Assembly (NCBI GenBank): GCA_964627805.1
Contig: CAZVLA010000031.1
Span: 1-64,000 of the forward strand
Direction of reading: 5' to 3'
Length of the DNA: 64,000 bases
From: CAZAMI01 sp964627805
GTDB taxonomy: Archaea; Thermoproteota; Thermoprotei_A; Sulfolobales; NBVN01
The notes under the pieces are model-generated. The model did not search any database and was not told the DNA's origin. It saw only the letters and a program-made list of their open reading frames with translations. Below, piece after piece: positions 8,032-17,126 of this stretch. Within the stretch, counting starts at the first letter, position 1, and every line of letters begins with the position of its first letter. Made by a program: the position numbers and the translations under genes.

Positions 8032-8317
8032 AAGTCACTTCTATAGTCCCTTCATTAAACGCGTCCAAGAACTTAGCATACGCGTCAACCTCAGCATAGA
8101 TGCTCGGTAGGTCCCTCATAACCGCTCTTAACCTGCACTCAGGGTTATGGCACCTAATTAAGGCCTCCTTACGCTCCTCTCCTATCTCCTCGTTGAAGTA
8201 CGTCTTCAACTCGATAGTTAATGTAGGTAACCCGCATGAAGGGCACTGGAACACCTTAGGCAGTCTCCTTACAGGCTTGATTATCCTCTTATACCTCTTC
8301 CTACTCCTCCTACCCAA
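7988..8317 (-). CDS. Elf1-like transcription elongation factor
   Basis: 109 residues with a basic N-terminus (MGRRSRKRYKR) followed by a zinc ribbon, CPSCG at about residues 24-28 and CHNPEC about 30 residues later, then an acidic C-terminus. This is the build of archaeal and eukaryotic Elf1, an RNA polymerase-associated elongation factor. The start is supported by GGTGATA a few bases upstream (near 8320-8326). The last 44 nt overlap the GGGPS gene in another frame. Confidence 0.85.
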   Translation of the reverse strand: MGRRSRKRYKRIIKPVRRLPKVFQCPSCGLPTLTIELKTYFNEEIGEERKEALIRCHNPECRLRAVMRDLPSIYAEVDAYAKFLDAFNEGTIEVTYEEFSEGSGAEESQ

Positions 8318-8385
8318 AATATCACCTCATAAAGGAATAGTTACTAGGGCACTTAAGTAAATTAAGTCTGTAATTAATATACCTT

Positions 8386-8442
8386 AGGAATGATGAGAAT
8401 TGCACGTCTCAGATAGGTGAAGAACCTCCACCGGCACTGAGC
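8386..8442 (+). ncRNA. C/D-box sRNA candidate
   Basis: The plus strand has a C box ATGATGA (8390-8396), a D'-like CAGA (8410-8413), a C' box GTGAAGA (8417-8423) and a D box CTGA (8437-8440). There are 40 nt between C and D, the compact spacing typical of archaeal 2'-O-methylation guides. The two guide segments are about 13 nt each (8397-8409 and 8424-8436). It lies between the Elf1 and SWIM genes, opposite the 3' end of the latter. The candidate at 20135-20190 has the same spacing and the same C' box. Targets were not determined. Confidence 0.65.
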
Positions 8443-8807
8443 ATTAGTAACTTCCTTAACGACCTAGACCTACCCTCATACACGCACTCAAAAACTATCT
8501 TCACGAGTTCATCACTCCTTAACTTAACCTCCCTATAGGACTTACGCCTTAAGGCCTCCTCAAGACCTATTAAGTGGTAGCATGACTTCTTCCTACCCCT
8601 AATAACTACGTTGAATTCGAAGTCCTTACACGAGCAGTACATCCTTGGAAATACTAAGTAATCCCCGGCCCTACCCATAACTACGTAAAATTCCTTGTCG
8701 TTAATCAATAACTTAACAATCCTCCTTAACCTCACTAAATCAAGTGAGTTCGGTGGGGGGTTCTTAGATGCTTCAGTAACGTACTTAGCTACGTCCTCAT
8801 ACTTCAA
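8409..8807 (-). CDS. SWIM zinc-finger protein
   Basis: 132 residues, ATG start. The middle contains a SWIM motif CxCx(n)CxH: YCSCKDFEF then SCYHLIGL, separated by a short basic loop (near residues 57-80). SWIM domains bind DNA or protein partners, and in archaea such small proteins are often linked to recombination factors. The gene ends 2 nt before the PIN-KH ATPase start side of the cluster, so it is downstream of that gene in a minus-strand unit. Specific function unknown. Confidence 0.8.
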   Translation of the reverse strand: MKYEDVAKYVTEASKNPPPNSLDLVRLRRIVKLLINDKEFYVVMGRAGDYLVFPRMYCSCKDFEFNVVIRGRKKSCYHLIGLEEALRRKSYREVKLRSDELVKIVFECVYEGRSRSLRKLLMLSAGGGSSPI

Positions 8808-8809
8808 GT

Positions 8810-10354
8810 CTATACAACCCTTAAGTTAATCTTGACTCCATACTCACTTTCAATCTTCTTAAGCTTTCTCCTAACTCTCTTCAGGGATCGTATACTCTCC
8901 CTAGGAGCTATTATGTGTACGTGAGTACCCTGTATCCTAACTTCAGCGTCAGGTATTAATGATGAGAGTACACTCCTTAACTTAGTCTCTATGCTTGAGA
9001 GTAGCGCACCCTTAACAGGAACTACTACGGTCTGCTCACCGAATGTGTATATCTCGTACTCTAACTCACCAGTTAGGAAGTCCTTAACCTCAATTACTGG
9101 CCTAGCAAGTTCAGCCTCTCTTAGACCTGTAGGTAATTTCACGGTCATGTTAAGCTCGTAAACCTTCCTAACCTCGCCTGAGTCTATGAATATTACGGTA
9201 TCTATTATTGATGGAATCATACCTAACTCGACTCTCCTAATGAATCTCTGTATAGCATCTATAGGTGATGTAGCGTGGACAACACCTATCATACCTATAC
9301 CAGCTAATCTTAAGTCAACGTACAGCTTGAAATCCTCGTCAGTCCTCATCTCATCAAATACTGTGTAGTCGGGTCTACTAAGTAGTAGTATGTCGTGTAA
9401 CTCATCATCAGATGCGTAAACCTTAGAGTACTGAGTAACTACTGGTGGTAGCCTCATATCTCTAGGTGATTCTATCGTCTTAACGACCTTACCCTTACTT
9501 GCGTAGTACTCAGCAAGTGCTTGGGCGAAGGTCGTCTTACCCATACCTGGGGCACCAGCGATTAATATCCCCTCGGCCCTCTCCTCAAGCCTCCTCAGTA
9601 ACTTCTCAGGTAGGTTATAGTCCTGCAGCTTAGGCTTAGCTAGGGGCCTAACAGCGGTTATTTCCCAGCCGTCACTCATTGGTGGTCTAGTAATGATTAT
9701 TCTGTAATCACCCATCTGAACAATAGTTGATCCTGACCTATCAACCTCAATAACTGCTTCAGGGGTTGTTCTTGCTGCTTCCATAATTTCCTCAGCTATT
9801 GCCTCAATATCCTCTCTAGTAAGTGTATCATCCGATAACTCAATTAGTACCCAATGCCCTGGCCTACCCTTCTTAGCTACGGGTCTAGCACCCTCCTTTA
9901 AATGAACACTCATAGTCCTACTGTCGAAGTACTTCTCAAGTAACGTTAATCTAGTCTTCTGGGGTTGCACGTAGAGTACCTTAATACCTAATGTCTCAGC
10001 AGCCACTCTCTGAACTCTAGATGAGGTTATTAAGGTAGCTTCAAGTTCGTGAGCTAACTCCCTAATCCTAATATCGACATCCTCACCCCTCCTACTATCT
10101 AGCCTCATTAGGTCTATCTTAACACCCTTAGACTCAGCTAATGCCCTAACTAACCTTAACTCCTCAAGACCTACATAACCTATTGACCTACCTGCCTTAG
10201 CTAGGGACTCATAATGGGATATCAAGTCCCTAGGTATTACTAACCTACCCTTAATCCTACCATCAACTATTAACCTCCTCAAAACACCATTTATTATGAC
10301 GCTAGTATCAGGTATGTAAACCTCCTCACCATGAATCCTAACGTTACTAGCCAA
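8810..10354 (-). CDS. PIN-domain/KH ATPase (PINA-type)
   Basis: A conserved archaeal hexameric ATPase with an N-terminal PIN domain (YIPDTSVIINGVL), a central PilT/VirB11-like P-loop (GAPGMGKTTFAQAL) and Walker B (YTVFDEMRTDEDF). A C-terminal KH-like RNA-binding segment (VRIQGTHVHIIAP) follows. Crenarchaeal PINA has been linked to DNA-branch processing. I chose TTG 10352-10354, or the adjacent GTG at 10355-10357, because a TATA box lies at 10386-10393 on this strand, which puts transcription start near 10360. The upstream Met at 10411 would lie before the promoter and its extra 19 residues are unlike the family. Product about 514 residues. Confidence 0.9.
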   Translation of the reverse strand: MASNVRIHGEEVYIPDTSVIINGVLRRLIVDGRIKGRLVIPRDLISHYESLAKAGRSIGYVGLEELRLVRALAESKGVKIDLMRLDSRRGEDVDIRIRELAHELEATLITSSRVQRVAAETLGIKVLYVQPQKTRLTLLEKYFDSRTMSVHLKEGARPVAKKGRPGHWVLIELSDDTLTREDIEAIAEEIMEAARTTPEAVIEVDRSGSTIVQMGDYRIIITRPPMSDGWEITAVRPLAKPKLQDYNLPEKLLRRLEERAEGILIAGAPGMGKTTFAQALAEYYASKGKVVKTIESPRDMRLPPVVTQYSKVYASDDELHDILLLSRPDYTVFDEMRTDEDFKLYVDLRLAGIGMIGVVHATSPIDAIQRFIRRVELGMIPSIIDTVIFIDSGEVRKVYELNMTVKLPTGLREAELARPVIEVKDFLTGELEYEIYTFGEQTVVVPVKGALLSSIETKLRSVLSSLIPDAEVRIQGTHVHIIAPRESIRSLKRVRRKLKKIESEYGVKINLRVV

Positions 10355-10385
10355 CACCCTCACCCAAAGAAAGAAACTAAGCAAA

Positions 10386-10393
10386 CTTATAAA
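10386..10393 (-). promoter_or_regulatory. TATA box of the PIN-KH ATPase gene
   Basis: Minus-strand TTTATAAG ends about 30 nt upstream of the GTG/TTG start pair at 10352-10357, the expected distance for a leaderless or near-leaderless crenarchaeal transcript. It decides against the upstream start. Confidence 0.7.
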
Positions 10394-10598
10394 GACAGAG
10401 GAAAAGCACATTCATAATGCACAAAATTAATAATTAAGGTAATACTGAATGGAGGTCACCTCTGCAATTGCGGGAAAACAAACATACGTAATACTCAAGT
10501 TAAAACTAATCATCGCCCAAAACCGTAACCAAGGACTCATCCTTAACTTAATTATTGATATGACTGAAGAATCAATGAATAGAGGAAGTAGTGAGGTG

Positions 10599-10676
10599 TG
10601 GGGCTCGGGCCGGGATTTGAACCCGGGACCTCGGGGTCCACAGCCCCGCGCTCTTCCAGGCTGAGCTACCCGAGCC
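10599..10676 (-). tRNA. tRNA-His (GTG), G-1 and CCA encoded
   Basis: Minus strand gives acceptor GCTCGGG/CCCGAGC, T8-A9, D stem GCTC/GAGC, anticodon stem CGGGG/CCCCG with loop CTGTGGA, and T loop TTCAAAT. The anticodon is GTG. An extra G at position -1 (10676) faces discriminator C73, the identity element of histidyl tRNAs, here encoded in the gene. CCA is encoded at 10599-10601. No intron. Confidence 0.93.
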
Positions 10677-10775
10677 ACGCAGTCCTAATTAATTCATGTA
10701 TCTGGTTTTAAAGGGCTTACTCCTACCCTAAGATCACTTTTTAAGGGGGTGCACGATGTGTGTCGGGGGGTTAGG

Positions 10776-10976
10776 TTGAGTAGGAGGAGGTATGAGGTGT
10801 ATAAGAAGGAGGCTCTTAAGGCTGGTATAAGGATACTTGATGTCTATAGGGGTAAGGACGGTGAGGATGTGAGGTTTGTTTATAGGGATAAGGTGTATAG
10901 GGTTCACTTGAAGACTTTTAGGGAGAACTTAAGTCCTAAGGAGTTTGTTGAGTTACTTAAGAGTAGCGTTAAGTAA
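10776..10976 (+). CDS. Small basic protein, unknown
   Basis: About 66 residues if translation starts at TTG 10776, after a run of six G and TTAGG that could serve as ribosome site. A longer version starts at GTG 10749. The sequence is basic and mixed alpha/beta (RRRYEVYKKEALKAGIRIL, then RFVYRDKVYRVHL, then a helical end). A TATA-like TTTTTAAG at 10736-10743 favours the internal start. It overlaps the convergent UPF0216 gene by 8 nt. I do not recognise a family. Confidence 0.6.
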   Translation: MSRRRYEVYKKEALKAGIRILDVYRGKDGEDVRFVYRDKVYRVHLKTFRENLSPKEFVELLKSSVK

Positions 10977-11391
10977 GTTTTATAGTGAATGCATAATGTA
11001 TTAAAGTACCTATCCTCCTTCTCAGTACCTTAAGCTGTATAGGGTATATATACATAGGTAGTGAGTAGTCATTAACCCCTAAGATCTTAGCTATTAACTC
11101 AGCCGCTACCTCATCATTAACTACTAAGACCGTACTTGACTCAATATCTGTTCTAACCTCAAGGATGATAGGTAAGTATAGCTTACTAGCTAACTCATCA
11201 CCTAGCAACTCGTAGGCAAGCATAATCTCTGACTTCCTAAAAACGTGGATCCCCCCATCCCTAGTGAGTACGTAGGGCGTGTCCTCCTTAATTAACTCAT
11301 TAAGCGGCCTCCTCCTAATAGGTAATGATTTATTAACGACCCTTAACTCATCCCTTAAATACCTCTCAATAACTTCATTATGAAGATCCAT
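10969..11391 (-). CDS. UPF0216 (DUF61) family protein
   Basis: 140 residues with the UPF0216 pattern: LRVVNKSLPIRRRPLNELI, then YVLTRDGGIHVFRKSE and the strand YLPIILEV. This is a conserved archaeal family without an assigned reaction. The start ATG overlaps the atpD stop (TAATG), so it is the last gene of the ATP synthase operon. Translational coupling is likely, but a role in the enzyme has not been shown. Confidence 0.8.
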   Translation of the reverse strand: MDLHNEVIERYLRDELRVVNKSLPIRRRPLNELIKEDTPYVLTRDGGIHVFRKSEIMLAYELLGDELASKLYLPIILEVRTDIESSTVLVVNDEVAAELIAKILGVNDYSLPMYIYPIQLKVLRRRIGTLIHYAFTIKLT

Positions 11392-12023
11392 TACTTACGC
11401 CTCGCTAATAACTCCTTAACCTTCTTTAACCTCATCTTATCCTCCCTCTCACGCTCCTCGAACTTCATCTCTAGAAACTTAATAGTGTTCTCAATACGTG
11501 GTATGAGTATGTTCTCAAGAGCATTAACACGTCTCTTAACCCTAGCAACTTCATTACCTAACTTAATAACTGATTCCTCAACCTCAGCTAACCTAGCGAC
11601 CCTACTTAATAACTCATCAAAACATTCACTACTCATTATGAGGGAGGTATTAACGAAGCTACCGAACTCAGTCTTCCTAAGCTCCCTCCTTAAATCAATT
11701 AAAGGCACCCTAGTACCAGCTACGACCCTACTACCTATAACTACCTCAGACCTAAGGAATCGTGAATTAGCGTAGGAGAGGACGTCCTCAAACCTAGATA
11801 TCATTAATACCTTAATTAAGGAGTCATAGCACTTACCCACGTACTCATTAACCTCCTCCCTAAGCTCTATGGCATCCCTAATTAATGATATTAGCTCTTG
11901 AGTCAGTATTATTAACCTATCCTTAAGTACCTTATGCAGACGCTTAGCTATCCTTAACCTACGCCTAAGCCTTATTAACTCAATCTTAGTAGGTCTAGCT
12001 ATCCTTAATATCTGCTGGGACAA
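11391..12023 (-). CDS. atpD: A-type ATP synthase subunit D
   Basis: Central rotor stalk subunit linking the A3B3 head to the membrane ring. 210 residues, long antiparallel helices with the typical N-terminus (RPTKIELIRLRRRLRIAKR) and a C-terminal helix rich in Arg/Glu. The length is normal. It follows atpB with a 13-nt gap and shares TAATG with the UPF0216 gene downstream. Confidence 0.93.
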   Translation of the reverse strand: MSQQILRIARPTKIELIRLRRRLRIAKRLHKVLKDRLIILTQELISLIRDAIELREEVNEYVGKCYDSLIKVLMISRFEDVLSYANSRFLRSEVVIGSRVVAGTRVPLIDLRRELRKTEFGSFVNTSLIMSSECFDELLSRVARLAEVEESVIKLGNEVARVKRRVNALENILIPRIENTIKFLEMKFEEREREDKMRLKKVKELLARRK

Positions 12024-12036
12024 TCACCCACACCCA

Positions 12037-13428
12037 CTACCTACGGTACTTCGGGTGGTACTTCCTTATGTTCTCGGGACTAATGAGCTTCAGATCCTCC
12101 TCTGGTAATGTAGCGAGTATTTCCCAACCAATATCTAAGGTCTCCTCAATACTCCTCCTCTCAAACTCACCTTGATTAATGAATCTCCTCTCAAATAAGT
12201 CAGCGAATCTTAAGTACTTCCTATCCCTCTCACTCAATGACTCAGTACCTACTATAGCAGTCAACTCCCTAAGATACTGACCCTCAGTATAGGCAGCTAT
12301 TAACTGCATAAATACCTGGTAATGATCCTCCCTAGTCTTCCCAGGACCTACGCCGTCCTTCATTAACCTAGATAGTGATAGTAATACATCAACTGGTGGG
12401 TATATACCCTTCCTATTCAAGTCCCTAGAAAGTACTATCTGCCCTTCAGTAATGTACCCCGTTAAGTCAGGTATTGGATGCGTTATGTCGTCGTTAGGCA
12501 TTGTTAGGATAGGCATTTGAGTTATTGATCCCTTCATACCCTTAATCCTACCTGCCCTCTCATAGATAGTCGCTAAGTCAGTATACATATACCCAGGATA
12601 GCCCCTCCTACCCGGTATCTCCTCACGCGCCGCACTCAACTCCTTAAGGGCTTCGCAATAGTTAGTCATGTCGGTAAGCACTACTAGCACATGCATGCCG
12701 TACCTCCAAGCCAGGAACTCAGCAGTAGTTAATGCTACCCTAGGTACGGCTATCCTCTCAATAACAGGTGATGAAGCCGTATTTATGAATGCGACGACGT
12801 TCTCCACGTTAGTGCTCCTCCTCAGATTCTCAACGAAGAAGTACGCCTCCTCATAGGTAACACCAATAGCTGCGAAAACAACAGCGAATCTCTCCTCCTT
12901 ACCCCTAACCCTAGCCTGCCTAACTATCTGAGCAGCTATTCTGTTATGGGGTAGTCCCGAACCACTAAATATCGGTAACTTCTGCCCCCTAACGATCGAG
13001 AATAGACCGTCAATAGCTGATATACCTGTCTCAATGAACTCTGACGGTGGCTCCCTAATGGCTGGGTTTATAGGTGCTCCATTAATATCTAGGTAATCTT
13101 CTGGGACTATTTGGGGACCACCATCTATAGGCCTACCTAATCCATCGAAGATCCTACCTAACATATCAATAGATACTGGTAGCTTTAGTGTCTCACCCTT
13201 AAAACGTACTCTAGCAGACTTAACACTAACTTCACTAACGCCGCCAAACACCTGGATCACGGTTACCTCCTTAGAAACGTCGATTACTTGCCCTAACCTA
13301 CTCTCACCACTCTCTAGAGTTACCTCAACGACCTCACCGTACCTAATGCCGGGTACTGACTCAACGAAGAGTAGTGAGCCCTTAGCACTAACTGCCTTAC
13401 GTACCTCCTTAACGTATAGCTCACTCAC
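12037..13428 (-). CDS. atpB: A-type ATP synthase subunit B
   Basis: Non-catalytic nucleotide-binding subunit of the A3B3 head. 463 residues. Visible landmarks are MLGRIFDGLGRPIDGGP, PIFSGSGLPHN in the place of a P-loop, the ALKELSAAREEIPGRRGYPG segment and TEGQIVLSRDLNRKGIYPP. The start overlaps the end of atpA by 8 nt, a sign of coupled translation and equal stoichiometry. Confidence 0.96.
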   Translation of the reverse strand: MSELYVKEVRKAVSAKGSLLFVESVPGIRYGEVVEVTLESGESRLGQVIDVSKEVTVIQVFGGVSEVSVKSARVRFKGETLKLPVSIDMLGRIFDGLGRPIDGGPQIVPEDYLDINGAPINPAIREPPSEFIETGISAIDGLFSIVRGQKLPIFSGSGLPHNRIAAQIVRQARVRGKEERFAVVFAAIGVTYEEAYFFVENLRRSTNVENVVAFINTASSPVIERIAVPRVALTTAEFLAWRYGMHVLVVLTDMTNYCEALKELSAAREEIPGRRGYPGYMYTDLATIYERAGRIKGMKGSITQMPILTMPNDDITHPIPDLTGYITEGQIVLSRDLNRKGIYPPVDVLLSLSRLMKDGVGPGKTREDHYQVFMQLIAAYTEGQYLRELTAIVGTESLSERDRKYLRFADLFERRFINQGEFERRSIEETLDIGWEILATLPEEDLKLISPENIRKYHPKYRR

Positions 13429-15202
13429 TCCTACCCACCTCCTTAATTAATTTCTTAAAAGACTCCTCAATCTCCTTAAGTATACTTACGTACTCATCAT
13501 CAAATTTCTCGTGGGGTACTATCTTCATCCTCGCAATCCTAACCTTAACAGGTAATGACCTTATAGCTTCTAGTGAGACGCCCTTACTTAAGGCCTCAAC
13601 ACTTAATTCGTGGAACTTCATTATGACTTCAAGCATCTTAACGGTCTTAGGCGGTGGTGAGTGACAGTCTATGGGGTGGAATGCGTCCTGCTGTAGGAAG
13701 TCCTCCCTAATCATCCTAGCAGTATCTAGCAGTAACTTATCATGATCGGGTAGTGCGTCAGGACCAACCAACCTAACTATCTCCATTAACTCAGCCTCTC
13801 TCTGAAGTATCTCTAGAGCCTTATCCCTAAGCTCCCTCCACTTAGGTGATATCTCTCTCCACCACTTCTCAACAGTCTCAACGTAGAGGGAGTAACTCAT
13901 TAACCAGCTAACAGCTGGGAAGTGCCTCCTATTAGCTAATGCTACGTCTAGGGCTAGTAAAGTACCTATGTACCTTAGGGTATTTTGGGTTACTGGCTCG
14001 CTAAAGTCAGCTCCTGGAGGTGATACGGCACCTACGATAGTTAATGATCCCTCCCTAACACCCCTACTACATAAGCACTGAACCCTCCCGGACCTCTCGT
14101 AAAACTCAGCAAGTCTGGATCCCAAGTACGCGGGGAACCCCTCCTCGCCGGGCATTTCCTCGAGCCTAGCACTTATCTCCCTCATAGCCTCAGCCCACCT
14201 AGATGTTGAGTCAGCAACCATGAGTACGTCGTAACCCATATCCCTGAAGTACTCACCTATAGTAACACCTAAGAATACGCTAGTCTCCCTAGCAGCTACT
14301 GGCATGTTCGACGTATTAGCTATGAAGACTGCCTTCTCAGCTAAGGGCCTACCCGATACTGGGTCCTTAAGCTTTAGGAAGCTATGTAGTGCATCAGCCA
14401 TCTCATTACCTCTCTCACCACACCCTACGTAGATATTCAACTTAGTCCTAGTCCACTTAGTGAGTGTCTGGAGGAGTACTGTCTTACCGCTACCGAAGCC
14501 TCCAGGTACTGCAGCCTTACCTCCCCTAGCTATAGGGAATAACGTATCGATTACCCTAATACCCGTAATTAATGGTTGAGTAGGTTCTAACCTCCTAATG
14601 TAGGGTCTGGGCTTCCTAACAGGCCACTTCTGCATTAACTTAACCTCAAATCTCTTACCGTCAGACTCTACGACAGCGATTACGTCCTCGACCGTATAGT
14701 CCCCATCACTAACTACCTCCTTAAGTACTCCGTGAATGTTTGGAGGGATCATTATATAGTGATCAAGTATTGGTGTTTCCTTAACAACACCTAAGATATC
14801 TCCCGGACCCACCTTATCCCCTACTCTGATATCTTTACTCCTCATGAAGAACCACTTAACATCCCTAGGCAGTGCAGGAACCTTAACACCCCTCCTAACG
14901 AAGGGACCTATCAACTCACCAATAACGGATAACGGTCTTTGAAGCCCATCAAATACCTTACCAACTATGCCAGGACCTAACTCAGCTGATAATAGTGATC
15001 CAGTACCCTCTACAGGTTCACCAACCCTAACTCCTGAGGTGTCTTCATATACTTGAATAAATGCTTGGTCCTCCTTAAGCCCTATAATCTCCCCTATAAG
15101 CCTCTCCTCACCAACGTATACTACCTCATAAACCATTGATCCCCTCATGCCTTCAGCAACAACTAGCGGACCTGAGACTCTCCTAATCCTACCAACTACC
15201 AC
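13421..15202 (-). CDS. atpA: A-type ATP synthase catalytic subunit A
   Basis: Catalytic subunit, 593 residues, with the A-type non-homologous insertion after the N-terminal barrel. Walker A is GGFGSGKTVLLQ, the catalytic GERGNEM loop follows, and SRWAEAMREISARLEEMPGE contains the arginine and Walker B neighbourhood. The P-loop second residue is Gly, where many A subunits have Ala. Six nt separate it from atpF upstream. Full length and intact. Confidence 0.97.
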   Translation of the reverse strand: MVVGRIRRVSGPLVVAEGMRGSMVYEVVYVGEERLIGEIIGLKEDQAFIQVYEDTSGVRVGEPVEGTGSLLSAELGPGIVGKVFDGLQRPLSVIGELIGPFVRRGVKVPALPRDVKWFFMRSKDIRVGDKVGPGDILGVVKETPILDHYIMIPPNIHGVLKEVVSDGDYTVEDVIAVVESDGKRFEVKLMQKWPVRKPRPYIRRLEPTQPLITGIRVIDTLFPIARGGKAAVPGGFGSGKTVLLQTLTKWTRTKLNIYVGCGERGNEMADALHSFLKLKDPVSGRPLAEKAVFIANTSNMPVAARETSVFLGVTIGEYFRDMGYDVLMVADSTSRWAEAMREISARLEEMPGEEGFPAYLGSRLAEFYERSGRVQCLCSRGVREGSLTIVGAVSPPGADFSEPVTQNTLRYIGTLLALDVALANRRHFPAVSWLMSYSLYVETVEKWWREISPKWRELRDKALEILQREAELMEIVRLVGPDALPDHDKLLLDTARMIREDFLQQDAFHPIDCHSPPPKTVKMLEVIMKFHELSVEALSKGVSLEAIRSLPVKVRIARMKIVPHEKFDDEYVSILKEIEESFKKLIKEVGRSE

Positions 15203-15208
15203 GCACCA

Positions 15209-15556
15209 TCACCCCAGCTCAATTGATATACCTAAATAACGCCTAATGAGTGATAGGTAATGATCCCTAGCTTTAATTCTTCCGTAAGTTAAGTAGTCAG
15301 GTACGTAAATTACTAACGGTGGTTTCCTTCGCGGGTGACCTAATTCGTTAATTAATCCCCTTAACCTATCTTGAGCGATGACTAAAGATACGTTACTTTC
15401 GTATATATCCTTGAATATCTTATCAATTAACTCTTTACTTTCGAATCCCCTACGAATTACATACCTTACAGCCCCTGCTAAGTTGAATCCTAAGGTAAAT
15501 AACTCATCACCTATCACAGCAATAACACCCCTAATTAAGTGCGTTCTTGAGTACAT
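15209..15556 (-). CDS. atpF: A-type ATP synthase subunit F
   Basis: Small rotor-stalk subunit with the Rossmann-like opening GVIAVIGDELFTLGFNLAGA. I place the start at ATG 15554-15556, giving 115 residues, because the family begins a few residues before the first beta strand. A longer frame reaching 15595 would overlap atpC by 65 nt. Even with the chosen start the overlap with atpC is 26 nt. The C-terminal region PPLVIYVPDY fits the family. Confidence 0.88.
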   Translation of the reverse strand: MYSRTHLIRGVIAVIGDELFTLGFNLAGAVRYVIRRGFESKELIDKIFKDIYESNVSLVIAQDRLRGLINELGHPRRKPPLVIYVPDYLTYGRIKARDHYLSLIRRYLGISIELG

Positions 15557-16502
15557 TACGTAACTCACCGAAGTACCTTCTAATGTAAGTATCAACCAAG
15601 TTATTAGATATTAAGTACATGACGTTGGAGATAACTAAACTCTCAAAAAATCTCTTACTAATGTAGAGTAGGAGAGTATCGTAGGATAAGGGAGTAACTG
15701 CTAATACGTTAATAGGGTATAGGTTACGTAGTAATGAAGTAGATGCGTCAAATAACCAAGGATCTCTACCTAAATCCTTCAGAAGGACTTTAGCAAGTAC
15801 GTGTTCGTACTTGCTCGTTAACCTCCTTAAGTCGCAACCCTTAATCAAGCACGACCTAATATTAATCAATTCTAAGTCGATGTTCCTCATTACCCTTAAA
15901 GTCTTAACGAGTCCCACTTGAGGTCTTAATTTGCTAGCGTAAGTTATGAACTCTCTCCAATACCTGCTAAGTACGTCAGTCTCGAAGTCTACTAAGTTAA
16001 TCTCATTAATTAGTAGATCCTTACTCCTTAGTAGTGCATCATATACGTACTTAGTTAACTTACTACGACCTAGCTCAAGAACTGATGATACCCTCCCATC
16101 ACTTCTTACGGTATTAATTAACTCGTTATCAATAAAGTAGTGTGTATTACTTATGTTTGGATACTCACTAAATAGTTTAATTAAGTCACGAATGACTAGA
16201 CCGTCATGTATGTAATTAATAAATCTGATAAAGTGTTTGCTAGCTCCCATCAATCTAGAAAGATTTCTTAAATTATCTAGCCAATTACTCACTAGCCTAT
16301 AGTAAAGTTCCTCACAACTTACTGAAGCATTGATTAAGGTCTTAACGTAATCAGCTACCTCATACTTATGTATTAAGCTTAGGAAATCATCAAAGTTACC
16401 TAACCTAGTCTTAGTTAATTCCTCAATAACCTCAGGACCTACTACCTTATAGGAAATCACCCTCAACTCCTCAAGTATTCTTAAATCTTTATGAAAAGAC
16501 AT
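15531..16502 (-). CDS. atpC: A-type ATP synthase subunit C
   Basis: Funnel-shaped subunit that couples the DF stalk to the proteolipid ring. 323 residues, almost entirely helical, in the position expected between atpE and atpF. Sequence conservation in this family is low, so the call rests on length, helical pattern and synteny. Start overlaps the atpE stop by one base. Confidence 0.85.
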   Translation of the reverse strand: MSFHKDLRILEELRVISYKVVGPEVIEELTKTRLGNFDDFLSLIHKYEVADYVKTLINASVSCEELYYRLVSNWLDNLRNLSRLMGASKHFIRFINYIHDGLVIRDLIKLFSEYPNISNTHYFIDNELINTVRSDGRVSSVLELGRSKLTKYVYDALLRSKDLLINEINLVDFETDVLSRYWREFITYASKLRPQVGLVKTLRVMRNIDLELINIRSCLIKGCDLRRLTSKYEHVLAKVLLKDLGRDPWLFDASTSLLRNLYPINVLAVTPLSYDTLLLYISKRFFESLVISNVMYLISNNLVDTYIRRYFGELRNVLKNALN

Positions 16503-17113
16503 TACTGATTAACCCCGAACACCTCCTTATTTAGTCTACGAATTATTGAGGGTAGTAACCTATCTAACCTAGCTAAGTATGTATTATCGAGCACTATACT
16601 ACCATCCTCTGATTCAAGTATTACCCCACCTACGTACTCGTTACTTAACTTATCAATCTTAATGACTAAGTTCCTTAACTCTTTATCCCTCTTAATTATT
16701 TTCTTAACGATCTCAACGTCATCAGGCACTACCTTAACAATTACCTTGTAATTCCTAAATAACCCACTATTTATTGCCTCTCTCAGTAATCCCCTCAGGG
16801 ACCTCTCTCTTTCTTCCTTACTAAGGGATCTCAGGTTATTCAGTATCTTCATCTTTAATTCGTTAAGTACTTCATTCTTAACATTAACGATCTCCTTGTT
16901 TAACTCGACGATCTTACTAGTGTACTTCCTGCTTTCCTCCTCAATAATCTTACTTAATAGTTCGCTCCTCTCCCTCCTTATACGTTCTTCAAATTTCCTC
17001 TTAGCCTCCTCGATGATCTTATTAGCTCTATCCTTAGCTTCCTTAACTATACGTTCAGCCTCTTCCCTTGCCCTCCTAATTAACGCATCACGTAACTCTC
17101 TACCAGACTCCAA
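16502..17113 (-). CDS. atpE: A-type ATP synthase subunit E
   Basis: Peripheral stalk subunit, 203 residues. The first ~75 residues form a long charged helix (RRAREEAERIVKEAKDRANK) that pairs with subunit H. The C-terminal globular half ends with GGVILESEDGSIVLDNTY, the conserved part that contacts the A3B3 head. Normal length. Confidence 0.93.
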   Translation of the reverse strand: MESGRELRDALIRRAREEAERIVKEAKDRANKIIEEAKRKFEERIRRERSELLSKIIEEESRKYTSKIVELNKEIVNVKNEVLNELKMKILNNLRSLSKEERERSLRGLLREAINSGLFRNYKVIVKVVPDDVEIVKKIIKRDKELRNLVIKIDKLSNEYVGGVILESEDGSIVLDNTYLARLDRLLPSIIRRLNKEVFGVNQ

Positions 17114-17126
17114 TCCCTACCACCTA

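Noticed and set aside
8810..10411. Longer version of the PIN-KH ATPase starting at 10411
   Set aside because: The TATA box at 10386-10393 would lie inside the coding region, and the extra residues are hydrophobic and unlike the family.
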